Positions 1-6,224 of a stretch of DNA of 9,298 nt are shown here, one piece after another (the first letter of the stretch is position 1; each line of letters begins with the position of its first letter). Both the position numbers and the translations under genes were made by a program. Under the pieces are notes generated by a model. That model was not told where the DNA came from and ran no database searches. It saw only the letters and a list, made by a program, of their open reading frames with translations. This DNA is from Firmicutes bacterium UBA1065 (GTDB lineage Bacteria; Bacillota; Clostridia; Tissierellales; Sedimentibacteraceae). The stretch covers positions 1 through 9,298 of the forward strand of contig DCDC01000093.1 in assembly GCA_002316225.1 (NCBI GenBank), in the 5' to 3' direction.

Positions 1-95
1 ACTATGTGAGCTCATGAGATTCCTCGGGCTAAAGCTCTCAAGATGACTCTATAGTGTATTCATAGCAATGGCAATTTACGGACTTAAGACCTCCA
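1..95. other. Unexplained structured stretch downstream of fabG (possible mobile-element edge or structured RNA)
   Basis: Read leftward from the fabG stop, this stretch starts with GGAGG (plus 91-95), which looks like a ribosome binding site. No ATG, GTG or TTG at normal spacing opens a frame: the first ATG, about 30 nt on, meets a TAG after three more codons. Positions 1-57 form an imperfect inverted repeat. ACTAT at 1-5 pairs with ATAGT at 51-55, with interrupted GAG/CTC and CAT/ATG pairings inside and the run TTCCTCGGGCTAAAG near the centre. fabF often follows fabG in Firmicutes, but it does not start here. The stretch could be the end of an IS200/IS605-type or other small element, a structured regulatory RNA, or an ordinary intergenic hairpin. 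The window edge cuts it off. Confidence 0.35.
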
Positions 96-830
96 TTACA
101 TGTAAAAGCCCCCGTTAACGGAAATAACCTGGCCGGTTATGTAGGATGCCTTATCTGATATTAAAAACTCAACACAATCAGCTATATCTTCCGGTAGTCC
201 GAATCTTTGAAGGGGAATGCTTTCAAGCATTTTAGCCTTTATTTCATCCGGAATCCCATCCGTCATTTCGGTTTTAATGAATCCTGGTGCTACGGCATTG
301 ACCAAAATGTTTTTCTTCCCCAATTCTCTTGCAATGGATTTTGTCATGCCAATTATTCCTGCCTTTGAAGCCGAATAATTCACCTGGCCCGGGTTTCCGG
401 CAAGGCCTACCACCGATGATATGTTTACAATTCTTCCTTCCTTTTGCTTCATCATTATTTTTGCAACATGTTTGCAGCAATTGAAGGTACCCTTTAAATT
501 TATGTCAATAACCCGGTCGAATTCTTCTTCCGTCATTAAGGGAAGTATATTGTCCTTTGTAATTCCTGCATTGTTAATTAATACATCAACCCTGCCGAAA
601 GTCCTGAAAGCTTCATCGATGAGTTTTTTTGCATCCTCATAAAGGGATATGTCACATTGTACGATAATATTTTTGCTTTCTTTATTTGTAAAGTTATTTA
701 TGAGTTCTTCCATCAAGGCAGTATTGGTCCTGTAATTTAATACCAGGTTATAATTAAGCTCATTTAATCTTTTTGCAATTACAGCCCCTATGCCCCTGGA
801 AGCTCCCGTTATTACAGCTGTTTTCATCAT
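96..830 (-). CDS. fabG: 3-oxoacyl-[acyl-carrier-protein] reductase FabG
   Basis: Cytoplasmic short-chain dehydrogenase that reduces beta-ketoacyl-ACP to (R)-3-hydroxyacyl-ACP with NADPH in each round of type II fatty-acid elongation. The 244 residues match the usual FabG length. The cofactor motif TGASRGIG lies at residues 8-15, NNAG at 86-89, and the catalytic set is Asn111, Ser139, Tyr152 and Lys156 (YSASK). The C-terminus SVNGGFYM is typical of the family. Two ATGs stand in tandem (830 and 827) behind AAGGAAGG, and either could be the start. The gene follows fabD after 15 nt in the acpP-fabK-fabD-fabG operon, so it is probably cotranscribed. The family is large, but this motif set inside a fab operon makes FabG by far the best call. 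Confidence 0.96.
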   Translation of the reverse strand: MMKTAVITGASRGIGAVIAKRLNELNYNLVLNYRTNTALMEELINNFTNKESKNIIVQCDISLYEDAKKLIDEAFRTFGRVDVLINNAGITKDNILPLMTEEEFDRVIDINLKGTFNCCKHVAKIMMKQKEGRIVNISSVVGLAGNPGQVNYSASKAGIIGMTKSIARELGKKNILVNAVAPGFIKTEMTDGIPDEIKAKMLESIPLQRFGLPEDIADCVEFLISDKASYITGQVISVNGGFYM

Positions 831-845
831 TACCTTCCTTTTGTA

Positions 846-1778
846 TCAAGCTCCCGCAAATTGCAGGTATGAACGGAAATCTTGAATGTTTTCTATATTG
901 ATTGTTTTTACATTTTTATCTATCTTTCTGATGAAGGCCGACAATGTTTTACCCGGTCCAATTTCAACGAATGTAGCTACTCCGTCTTCTATCATTTTTC
1001 TTACGCAGGCCTCCCATCTGACAGGACTGTAAACTTGTTTCTCAAGTCTTTCTGCCATATCATCAGGATTGTGATACTGAGTATCCACATTTGATACCAC
1101 ATTCCGGTCGGGTTTTCTAAATTTTATCTTTTTTAATTCCTCTTTCAGCCTGTCTCCGGCCGGTTTAAGCATAGATGTGTGAAAGGGTGCGCTCACCGGC
1201 AGCTTTACGGCTCTTTTTATGCTGAAGCGGGGAGCAAGATCAAGAGCCTTGTCAATAGCGGTAAGCTTACCGCCTGCTACGATTTGTCCGGGACAATTGA
1301 AGTTCGCCGGCTCCAATAAACCGTACCTGGCGGTTACATCGCGGCAAAAAGCTATAGCATCCTCATCCCTGCACCCTAAAAGGGCTACCATTCCTCCTTC
1401 TCCCAGGGGAACGGCATCCTGCATATAGGTTCCTCTTTTATATACTAACCTGACGGCTGTTTCAAAATCCATGGCACCGGCTGCAGTCAAGGCAGAATAC
1501 TCACCAAGGCTCAGTCCTCCCATCACAAGAGCCGTGTCAATTTTTTTCAAGGCTTCATAAATTGCCATGCACACGGTCAAAAGGGCCGGCTGGGTTATTT
1601 TTGTAATGCTCAGGTCCTCATCGGGTCCTTCAAAGCAAAGCTTGGTAATGTCAAATCCCAGGGCTTCATTTGACCTGTGGAATATTTCCCTGCTTTCTTT
1701 AAAATTATCATAAAAATCCTTGCCCATTCCCGCATATTGGGCCCCCTGACCGGGAAAAACGAAAGCTGTTTTATTCAT
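846..1778 (-). CDS. fabD: Malonyl-CoA:ACP transacylase FabD
   Basis: Transfers the malonyl group from CoA to holo-ACP, supplying the extender unit for fatty-acid synthesis. The start at 1778 (MNKTAFVFPGQG) is chosen because AGGAGG lies just upstream; a longer frame begins at 1796 but would put that site inside the coding sequence. The protein is then 310 residues, normal for FabD. GQGAQ lies at 10-14, the nucleophile Ser90 is in GLSLGEYSAL, Arg115 corresponds to the malonyl-carboxylate-binding arginine, and the catalytic His200 is in SAPFHTSML. The residue before the nucleophile is Leu, where the textbook motif has His (GHSLGE). I believe this variant is common in clostridial FabD and expect an active enzyme. 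The start overlaps the fabK end by 8 nt, which suggests translational coupling. Confidence 0.95.
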   Translation of the reverse strand: MNKTAFVFPGQGAQYAGMGKDFYDNFKESREIFHRSNEALGFDITKLCFEGPDEDLSITKITQPALLTVCMAIYEALKKIDTALVMGGLSLGEYSALTAAGAMDFETAVRLVYKRGTYMQDAVPLGEGGMVALLGCRDEDAIAFCRDVTARYGLLEPANFNCPGQIVAGGKLTAIDKALDLAPRFSIKRAVKLPVSAPFHTSMLKPAGDRLKEELKKIKFRKPDRNVVSNVDTQYHNPDDMAERLEKQVYSPVRWEACVRKMIEDGVATFVEIGPGKTLSAFIRKIDKNVKTINIENIQDFRSYLQFAGA

Positions 1779-2727
1779 TCTTTCCTCCTGCCACAAGTGA
1801 TAAATTTTTCATTATTTTTTCTGCTTCTTCAAACATTTCACAGATGATTTCCCTGCAAGGCTGTTCCTTATTGACTAAGCCTGCAATTTGCCCCGACATG
1901 ACTGACCCGTAATCCACATTGCCTTCAACGGCTGCCATGTAGAGCTTGCCTCTTCCCAATGCTTCCATTTCTTCTATGGATGCATTATTTTTTTCCAATT
2001 CTTTAAATTGACTGACAAGTTTATTTTTAAGGACCCTTACCGGATGGCCGGTTTTTCTTCCGGTTACGGCAGTATCCGTATCCCCTGCCTTTTTAATCAT
2101 TTCCTTGTAATTTTGATGGACCTTGCATTCCTTGGCCAATAAAAATCTTGTCCCCACCTGGACACCTGAAGCCCCCAGACAGAAGGCTGCGGCGATTCCC
2201 CTTCCGTCTCCTATACCTCCGGCTGCTATAACCGGTATATTTACCGAATCAACCACCTGGGGGATGAGACACATGGTAGTTAATTCTCCCACATGGCCTC
2301 CTGCTTCGGTACCTTCGCAAATTACGGCATCAACGCCTGCTTTTTCAAAATGCCTTGCAAAGGCAACCGAGGGAGCTATAGGTATCACCTTGATACCGGC
2401 TTCCTTCCATATTTTTATGTACTTGCCCGGATTGCCGGCTCCCGTTACTATTACTGGAACTCTTTCATCTGCCAGCATCCGGCTTACTTCTTTAGCATAA
2501 GGGCTCAAAAGCATTACATTAACCCCAAAGACCTTATCCGTCAGCTCTCTGATTTTATGTATCTGGTCTCTTACCGCTTCCGGCGGGTTATTGCCGGATG
2601 CTATTATTCCAAGCCCTCCGGCTTCGGATACGGCTGCAGCCAATCCAAAATCCGATATCTGGGCCATACCCCCTTGAAATATAGGGTATTCTATCTTCAA
2701 CATCTCACATATTTTAGTAAAAATCAT
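1771..2727 (-). CDS. fabK: Enoyl-ACP reductase II FabK (FMN-dependent)
   Basis: Flavoprotein that reduces trans-2-enoyl-ACP, the last step of each elongation cycle, using NAD(P)H through FMN. It replaces FabI in many streptococci and clostridia. The start at 2727 (MIFTKICEMLKIEYP) follows AGAGGAGA at good spacing; an in-frame ATG at 2748 lies upstream of that site and inside the terminator hairpin, so it was rejected. The 318-residue protein belongs to the nitronate monooxygenase-like TIM-barrel family. PIFQGGMA occurs near residues 15-22, EGTEAGGHVG around the likely catalytic His145, and the phosphate-binding AAGGIGDGRG at 168-177. Similarity alone could suggest nitronate monooxygenase, but the position between acpP and fabD supports FabK. 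No fabI is present in this window. Confidence 0.93.
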   Translation of the reverse strand: MIFTKICEMLKIEYPIFQGGMAQISDFGLAAAVSEAGGLGIIASGNNPPEAVRDQIHKIRELTDKVFGVNVMLLSPYAKEVSRMLADERVPVIVTGAGNPGKYIKIWKEAGIKVIPIAPSVAFARHFEKAGVDAVICEGTEAGGHVGELTTMCLIPQVVDSVNIPVIAAGGIGDGRGIAAAFCLGASGVQVGTRFLLAKECKVHQNYKEMIKKAGDTDTAVTGRKTGHPVRVLKNKLVSQFKELEKNNASIEEMEALGRGKLYMAAVEGNVDYGSVMSGQIAGLVNKEQPCREIICEMFEEAEKIMKNLSLVAGGKNE

Positions 2728-2746
2728 GGGTCTCCTCTTAATTAAC

Positions 2747-2769
2747 AAAAACGCCTTCCGGCGTCTTTT
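2747..2769 (-). terminator. Intrinsic terminator/attenuator hairpin between acpP and fabK
   Basis: On the minus strand ACGCC (2764-2760) pairs with GGCGT (2755-2751) around a GGAA (GNRA-type) tetraloop. An A/T extension lengthens the stem, and a run of five T follows (2751-2747). It begins at the acpP stop codon and ends 19 nt before the fabK start, inside the operon. The T-run is short, so partial termination is more likely than complete. That would give more acpP transcript than fab transcript. Confidence 0.7.
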
Positions 2770-2999
2770 TATTTGTTTTTTTCGTTCAGGTAGTTTACTA
2801 TATCACCAACTGTTACCAGCTTGCCGTAATCTTCCTCTTCAATTGTCACATCAAGCTCGTCCTCAATCTTGTTTATAAGTTCGAATAAGTCCAGTGAATC
2901 TGCACCCAGGTCATCCTTAATACTGCTGTCCAGGGTAACCTTGTCTTCTTCCACATCCAATTCTTCAACCAAGATTGCTTTAACCTTTTCAAATACCAT
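2769..2999 (-). CDS. acpP: Acyl carrier protein AcpP
   Basis: Small acidic carrier that holds growing acyl chains as thioesters on a 4'-phosphopantetheine arm and delivers them to the Fab enzymes and to acyltransferases. The 76 residues match the family length exactly. The attachment motif GADSLDLFEL contains Ser35, the predicted phosphopantetheine site, at the start of helix II. Acidic residues are dense, as usual (EELDVEED, IEDELD, IEEED). The start is fixed by CGGAGGA a few bases upstream of ATG. It is the first gene of the fab operon, behind the promoter and palindromic operator at 3051-3095, and it is followed directly by a terminator-like hairpin. Primary-metabolism ACP is the best call; nothing nearby suggests a polyketide or D-alanyl carrier. 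Confidence 0.97.
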   Translation of the reverse strand: MVFEKVKAILVEELDVEEDKVTLDSSIKDDLGADSLDLFELINKIEDELDVTIEEEDYGKLVTVGDIVNYLNEKNK

Positions 3000-3050
3000 A
3001 TTTTCCTCCGCTTATAAATTGTTTTGGTTTTTGTAAATTTTTATTTTCTA

Positions 3051-3071
3051 ATATTTTGATATTCAAAGTAT
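3051..3071 (-). promoter_or_regulatory. FabT/MarR-like operator overlapping the acpP -10 box
   Basis: The core is a perfect inverted repeat, TTTGA-3 nt-TCAAA (3055-3067). Outer ATA/TAT matches extend it to 3051-3071 with one mismatched pair. From memory, the FabT site of streptococci has the same layout (TTTGATTATCAAA). The palindrome begins at the last base of the -10 box and runs across the expected transcription start, a position where a bound repressor would block RNA polymerase. FabT is a MarR-family repressor that acts with acyl-ACP as corepressor. No regulator gene is present in this window, so which protein binds is inference. Confidence 0.65.
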
Positions 3072-3095
3072 AATACAAGATAAATCCCTTGTCAA
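3067..3095 (-). promoter_or_regulatory. Sigma-A promoter of the acpP-fabKDG operon
   Basis: On the minus strand TTGACA (3095-3090) is a perfect -35 box and TATACT (3072-3067) a near-consensus -10 box, with exactly 17 bp between them. The expected start near 3060 gives a leader of about 60 nt that is A-rich and shows no clear structure before the CGGAGGA site. The high consensus match suggests a strong promoter held down by the overlapping operator. Confidence 0.85.
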
Positions 3096-3121
3096 TATCT
3101 TTTTTGGACATATGACAAGGG
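3086..3121 (-). repeat. 9-bp inverted repeat between wecB and the acpP promoter
   Basis: CCCTTGTCA (3086-3094) and TGACAAGGG (3113-3121) are perfect complements separated by 18 nt. On the minus strand the hairpin starts about 9 nt after the wecB stop, and ATTTATCTTGTATT follows it. This is moderately U-rich in RNA, so it could be a weak terminator for the upstream operon. Its downstream arm contains most of the acpP -35 box, so it may instead be a second regulatory site. Confidence 0.5.
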
Positions 3122-3130
3122 TTATAGTCA

Positions 3131-4249
3131 TTAAAAATTATCTTTGATAGCCTGTATAATGTATTCTGCTGCCCTTCCATCCCCGTAGGGATTAACCGAA
3201 TTGGCCATTTTCTTGTATTCTTCCTGGTCGTGGAGGAGGATATTCAATTCCTTGCAAATATTTGCCCTGTCCGTCCCCACTAGTCTGGCTGTCCCTGCTT
3301 CTATCCCTTCAGGCCTTTCGGTTTCCCTGCGGACAACTAAAACCGGTTTTCCCAGGGACGGAGCTTCTTCCTGAACTCCCCCCGAATCAGTAACGACTAA
3401 ATAGCATTTGTTCATTAAATTGGTAAAGGGAAGATAATCAAGGGGTTCTATTAAATGAACCCTTTCCATGCTTTTAAATACCTTGTGAGCAATTTCTCTC
3501 ACCTTTGGATTCAGGTGCATGGGGTATATTACTTCCACGTCCCGGTTTTCTTCCACAATATCCTTCAGGGCAGAAAATATGTTTTCCATGGGCCGGCCTA
3601 TATTTTCCCTCCTGTGGGCAGTCAAAAGTATAACTTTTTTGTTTTTAAAATCTATTTTGTTGATTGCTTCATCTTCAAATATATAATTTTCATCTATTAC
3701 CCATTTAAGGGCATCGATGGAGGTATTGCCGGTGATAAATATTTTACTTTCGTCATAACCTTCTCTTAAGAGGTTATTTTTTGATGTCTGTGTGGGTGCA
3801 AAATGAAAATCCGCAAGTACCCCGGTCAAAATCCTGTTGACTTCTTCCGGATAGGGGGAATAAAGGTTGCCGCTCCTTAAGCCTGCTTCCACGTGGCCTA
3901 TTTTCACCTGGTGATAAAAGGCAGCAAGGGCTCCCGAAAACACCGTGGTCGTATCTCCCTGGACCAGTACCAAATCAGGCTTGAAATCTTCTATAACTTC
4001 CTCTAATCCCATTAAGGCCCTGCAGGTAATTTGGGTTAGAGTCTGACCATCCTCAAAAATGTTCAAATCGTAATCAGGTTGAATATCAAAAATTCTAAGC
4101 ACCTGATCAAGCATATACCTGTGTTGAGCGGTTACGCAAATTTTGGATACAAAAGCATCAGGGTTTTTTTTAAGTGCCTTTACTATGGGGGCCATTTTCA
4201 CAGCCTCGGGGCGGGTGCCGAATATTACCAAAACCTTTATTTTTTTCAT
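3131..4249 (-). CDS. wecB: UDP-N-acetylglucosamine 2-epimerase (non-hydrolysing)
   Basis: Interconverts UDP-GlcNAc and UDP-ManNAc in the cytoplasm; UDP-ManNAc feeds linkage units of wall teichoic acid and other surface glycans. The 372 residues match the family. Visible motifs are FGTRPEAVKMAP (10-21), QGDTT (97-101), HVEAGLRS (119-126), PEEVNR (134-139), TAHRREN (210-216) and DSGGVQEEAP (288-297). Asp99, Glu121, Glu135/136 and His212 fall where the catalytic residues of Escherichia coli WecB are expected. The start is supported by AGGAGGGG immediately upstream, which overlaps the wecA stop codon (8 nt between genes). Being paired with wecA argues for a role in undecaprenyl-linked glycan synthesis. 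In a Gram-positive host the homologue is also called MnaA. Confidence 0.95.
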   Translation of the reverse strand: MKKIKVLVIFGTRPEAVKMAPIVKALKKNPDAFVSKICVTAQHRYMLDQVLRIFDIQPDYDLNIFEDGQTLTQITCRALMGLEEVIEDFKPDLVLVQGDTTTVFSGALAAFYHQVKIGHVEAGLRSGNLYSPYPEEVNRILTGVLADFHFAPTQTSKNNLLREGYDESKIFITGNTSIDALKWVIDENYIFEDEAINKIDFKNKKVILLTAHRRENIGRPMENIFSALKDIVEENRDVEVIYPMHLNPKVREIAHKVFKSMERVHLIEPLDYLPFTNLMNKCYLVVTDSGGVQEEAPSLGKPVLVVRRETERPEGIEAGTARLVGTDRANICKELNILLHDQEEYKKMANSVNPYGDGRAAEYIIQAIKDNF

Positions 4250-4257
4250 TTCCCCTC

Positions 4258-5289
4258 CTACTGTTCTTTTCTGACGAAGAGGCCTGCTTTTTTAGCCAAT
4301 ACGAATGCAACTACAACAACTGCGGTTGCAACCGTCAATCCGGTAAAGGGATCTGCATCCGCTATAATCACCGAAACTATTCCCAGGAGCATGCTTATGA
4401 AATACAGTACCAAAACCGTCTGCCTCTGGTTAAGGCCGACACCCATCAGCTTATGGTGCAAATGGTCCCTGTCTGCTTCCATTACAGGTTTATTGTTTAT
4501 GAATCTCCTTATAATTGCAAAGGTAGTATCAAATATGGGGAGACCTAAGGCAAAAACGGGAACTGCCAATGTTACGACGGCAACACTTTTTACCATACCG
4601 GAAACAGATGTAACGGCAAGCATATATCCCAATAAGAGGGACCCTGTGTCCCCCATGAAAATTTTAGCCGGATTAAAGTTGAAAGGCAGAAACCCAAGGG
4701 AAGCACCTGCAATAATGGCACACTGCATAACTATAAAGTTATATTCCAACCTGGCAGCGGTAAATAAAAGGGTGGTGGCTGCAATGCCGGCAACCCCTGA
4801 TGCCAGTCCGTCAACACCGTCGATTAAATTTATTGTGTTGGTAATACCCACCAGCCAAAAGAGGGTAATGACAAAGGATAACCAGTCAAACAAGCGGCTG
4901 ATGCCTGCTTCCGAAAGAGGGTTTGTAATAAAATGTATCCTTACCCCGCCTTTCATAGCTATCAGGGCAGCAATAATCTGGATAAAAAGCTTAATTTTAG
5001 CCGGCATACCAAACATGTCGTCAATTACCCCGGCAAGCACTATAACCGTAGCCCCTGCCATTATATGGTAGTTGGCGCTGGTATGGGGCATATAAACAAA
5101 CATGCAGGCCATTATGGATACATATATGGCAAGTCCCCCAAAATAGGGCATGGGCTTATTGTGAATTTTCCTGGATTCCTTGGGAATATCCAGGGCTCCG
5201 ACCTTAATTGCCAGCCTTCTTGCCCATGGAGTCAAAATAAATGATATTATGACGGCAGATATAAAAGCTATTAAATTTTGGGTCATCAT
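4258..5289 (-). CDS. wecA: Undecaprenyl-phosphate GlcNAc-1-phosphate transferase (WecA/TagO family)
   Basis: Polytopic membrane enzyme that transfers GlcNAc-1-phosphate from UDP-GlcNAc to undecaprenyl phosphate, the first lipid-linked step of wall teichoic acid or related polymers. The 343 residues are mostly hydrophobic membrane segments. Signature motifs are Asp90-Asp91 (GVIDDMFG), NTINLIDGVDGLASG (151-165), KIFMGDTGS (209-217) and HLHHKL (276-281), the last a hallmark of the polyprenyl-phosphate HexNAc-1-P transferase superfamily. The C-terminal membrane stretch ends in a short charged tail. Two ATGs in tandem (5289, 5286) follow GAGGAAAA; the first overlaps the rpiB stop as ATGA. It could equally be named tagO; the exact sugar-polymer pathway cannot be read from this window. 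MraY is unlikely because of the HLHH motif and the wecB partner. Confidence 0.92.
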   Translation of the reverse strand: MMTQNLIAFISAVIISFILTPWARRLAIKVGALDIPKESRKIHNKPMPYFGGLAIYVSIMACMFVYMPHTSANYHIMAGATVIVLAGVIDDMFGMPAKIKLFIQIIAALIAMKGGVRIHFITNPLSEAGISRLFDWLSFVITLFWLVGITNTINLIDGVDGLASGVAGIAATTLLFTAARLEYNFIVMQCAIIAGASLGFLPFNFNPAKIFMGDTGSLLLGYMLAVTSVSGMVKSVAVVTLAVPVFALGLPIFDTTFAIIRRFINNKPVMEADRDHLHHKLMGVGLNQRQTVLVLYFISMLLGIVSVIIADADPFTGLTVATAVVVVAFVLAKKAGLFVRKEQ

Positions 5290-5741
5290 TTTTCCTCATC
5301 TTTTGAATTTTCTATATCCATTATTTTATTTATCCTGATTTCATGTCTCCCGCCTTCAAATTCAGCCGAAAGCCATGCATCTACAATATCCAGGGCAAGA
5401 CCTCTTCCAACTACTCTCCCGCCCAAGGCAAGCATGTTGGCATTGTTATGCATCCTAGACATCCTTGCCATATACTCATTTGTGCACAAGGCACACCTTA
5501 TGCCTTTAACCTTGTTGGCAGCAATTGAAATGCCTATTCCGGTTCCGCAAACAACAATGCCCCTGTCTGCTTCCTGACCGGCTACCATCAAGGCAGCTCT
5601 TTTCCCGTAATCCGGGTAATCAACGGACTGGGTGTCTTTAACCCCTATATCGATAACATCATAACCTTTTTTAATTAAATGTGCCTTAATCTCTTCCTTT
5701 AATTCAAATCCGCCGTGGTCGCTTGCCAGTACTATTTTCAT
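5286..5741 (-). CDS. rpiB: Ribose-5-phosphate isomerase B
   Basis: Interconverts ribose 5-phosphate and ribulose 5-phosphate in the non-oxidative pentose phosphate pathway. The 151-residue protein has the RpiB/LacAB fold signature: ASDHGGFELK at the N-terminus (Asp8, His9), the catalytic Cys65 in the phosphate-binding VVCGTGIG (63-70), ARMSRMHNNANMLALGGR with His98 and Arg109, and a C-terminal FEGGRHEIRI. AGGAGGAAAT precedes the ATG, and the start overlaps the preceding phosphatase stop as ATGA. The order phosphatase-rpiB is shared with Bacillus subtilis ywlE-ywlF. Galactose-6-phosphate isomerase subunits (LacA/LacB) are related, but they usually lie in pairs within lac operons, so RpiB is preferred. 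Confidence 0.95.
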   Translation of the reverse strand: MKIVLASDHGGFELKEEIKAHLIKKGYDVIDIGVKDTQSVDYPDYGKRAALMVAGQEADRGIVVCGTGIGISIAANKVKGIRCALCTNEYMARMSRMHNNANMLALGGRVVGRGLALDIVDAWLSAEFEGGRHEIRINKIMDIENSKDEEK

Positions 5742-6223
5742 ATTTCCTCCAGCTTATCTAAATTTTTGATTATCTTCATAAGTTCTTTTTCAATATGGTC
5801 GCGGGTTTTTTTATAATAACCGTAATCCCTGCCGTAAGGATCGTCAATATCGGGATTTAATAGTTTTTCACCGCTTATCTTGGCGGCAAATTCCTTCAGG
5901 GTGAAAAGCCTGGGTTTTTCCTTTTTGCTAAATTTCAAATAATCCTCAATTATCTTTTTATGGCTTGAAGTCATTGCCAGTATTATGTCTGCCTTGTCAA
6001 ACTCGTCATGGATCTGCCTTGCCCTGTGTGAACTTATATCGATTCCTTTTTCTTTCAAGGCCCTTATAGCCTTTTCATTGGCATGCTCGCCCGGAAAAAC
6101 ACTTAGTCCTGCTGATGAAACCTTGATGTTTTCTATATTGTTTTTCCTAAGCATATCCTTGAAGAGACCTTCTGCCATGGGACTCCTGCACGTGTTTCCC
6201 GTACAAACAAACAAAATATTCAT
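5738..6223 (-). CDS. ywlE: Low-molecular-weight phosphatase, probable protein arginine phosphatase (YwlE-like)
   Basis: Small cytoplasmic phosphatase, 161 residues from the start at 6223. GAGG lies 6 nt upstream of this ATG and the conserved N-terminus MNILFVCTGNTCRS begins here; a longer frame from 6259 would only overlap the upstream gene. The P-loop C(X)5R is Cys7-TGNTC-Arg13-Ser14, and the general acid is Asp128 in DDPYG. Thr11 sits in the P-loop position that, in B. subtilis YwlE, has been linked to phosphoarginine specificity, where tyrosine phosphatases tend to carry Ile. YwlE reverses McsB arginine phosphorylation, which marks proteins for ClpCP. The sua5-ywlE-rpiB order matches B. 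subtilis, where ywlC, ywlE and ywlF are close neighbours. Family membership is secure; arginine rather than tyrosine specificity is inferred. Confidence 0.88.
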   Translation of the reverse strand: MNILFVCTGNTCRSPMAEGLFKDMLRKNNIENIKVSSAGLSVFPGEHANEKAIRALKEKGIDISSHRARQIHDEFDKADIILAMTSSHKKIIEDYLKFSKKEKPRLFTLKEFAAKISGEKLLNPDIDDPYGRDYGYYKKTRDHIEKELMKIIKNLDKLEEI

Positions 6224-6224
6224 A

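Noticed and set aside
1..57. tRNA or known riboswitch at the left edge
   Set aside because: There is no cloverleaf with a T-arm TTCGAAT-type core or an acceptor stem of proper length, and I could not match any riboswitch core I know. It was kept only as an unexplained structured stretch.
1779..1796. N-terminal extension of FabD (start at 1796)
   Set aside because: The AGGAGG site lies within it and the family N-terminus starts at MNKTAFVF (1778).
2123..2745. Two overlapping rightward open frames opposite fabK
   Set aside because: They mirror the fabK coding sequence in other frames and show no family motif.
4079..5071. Long rightward open frame opposite wecA and the start of wecB
   Set aside because: It lies antisense to two well-supported genes, its composition looks like a reverse-strand shadow (many Pro/Thr/Ile, no recognisable motif), and it has no ribosome binding site.
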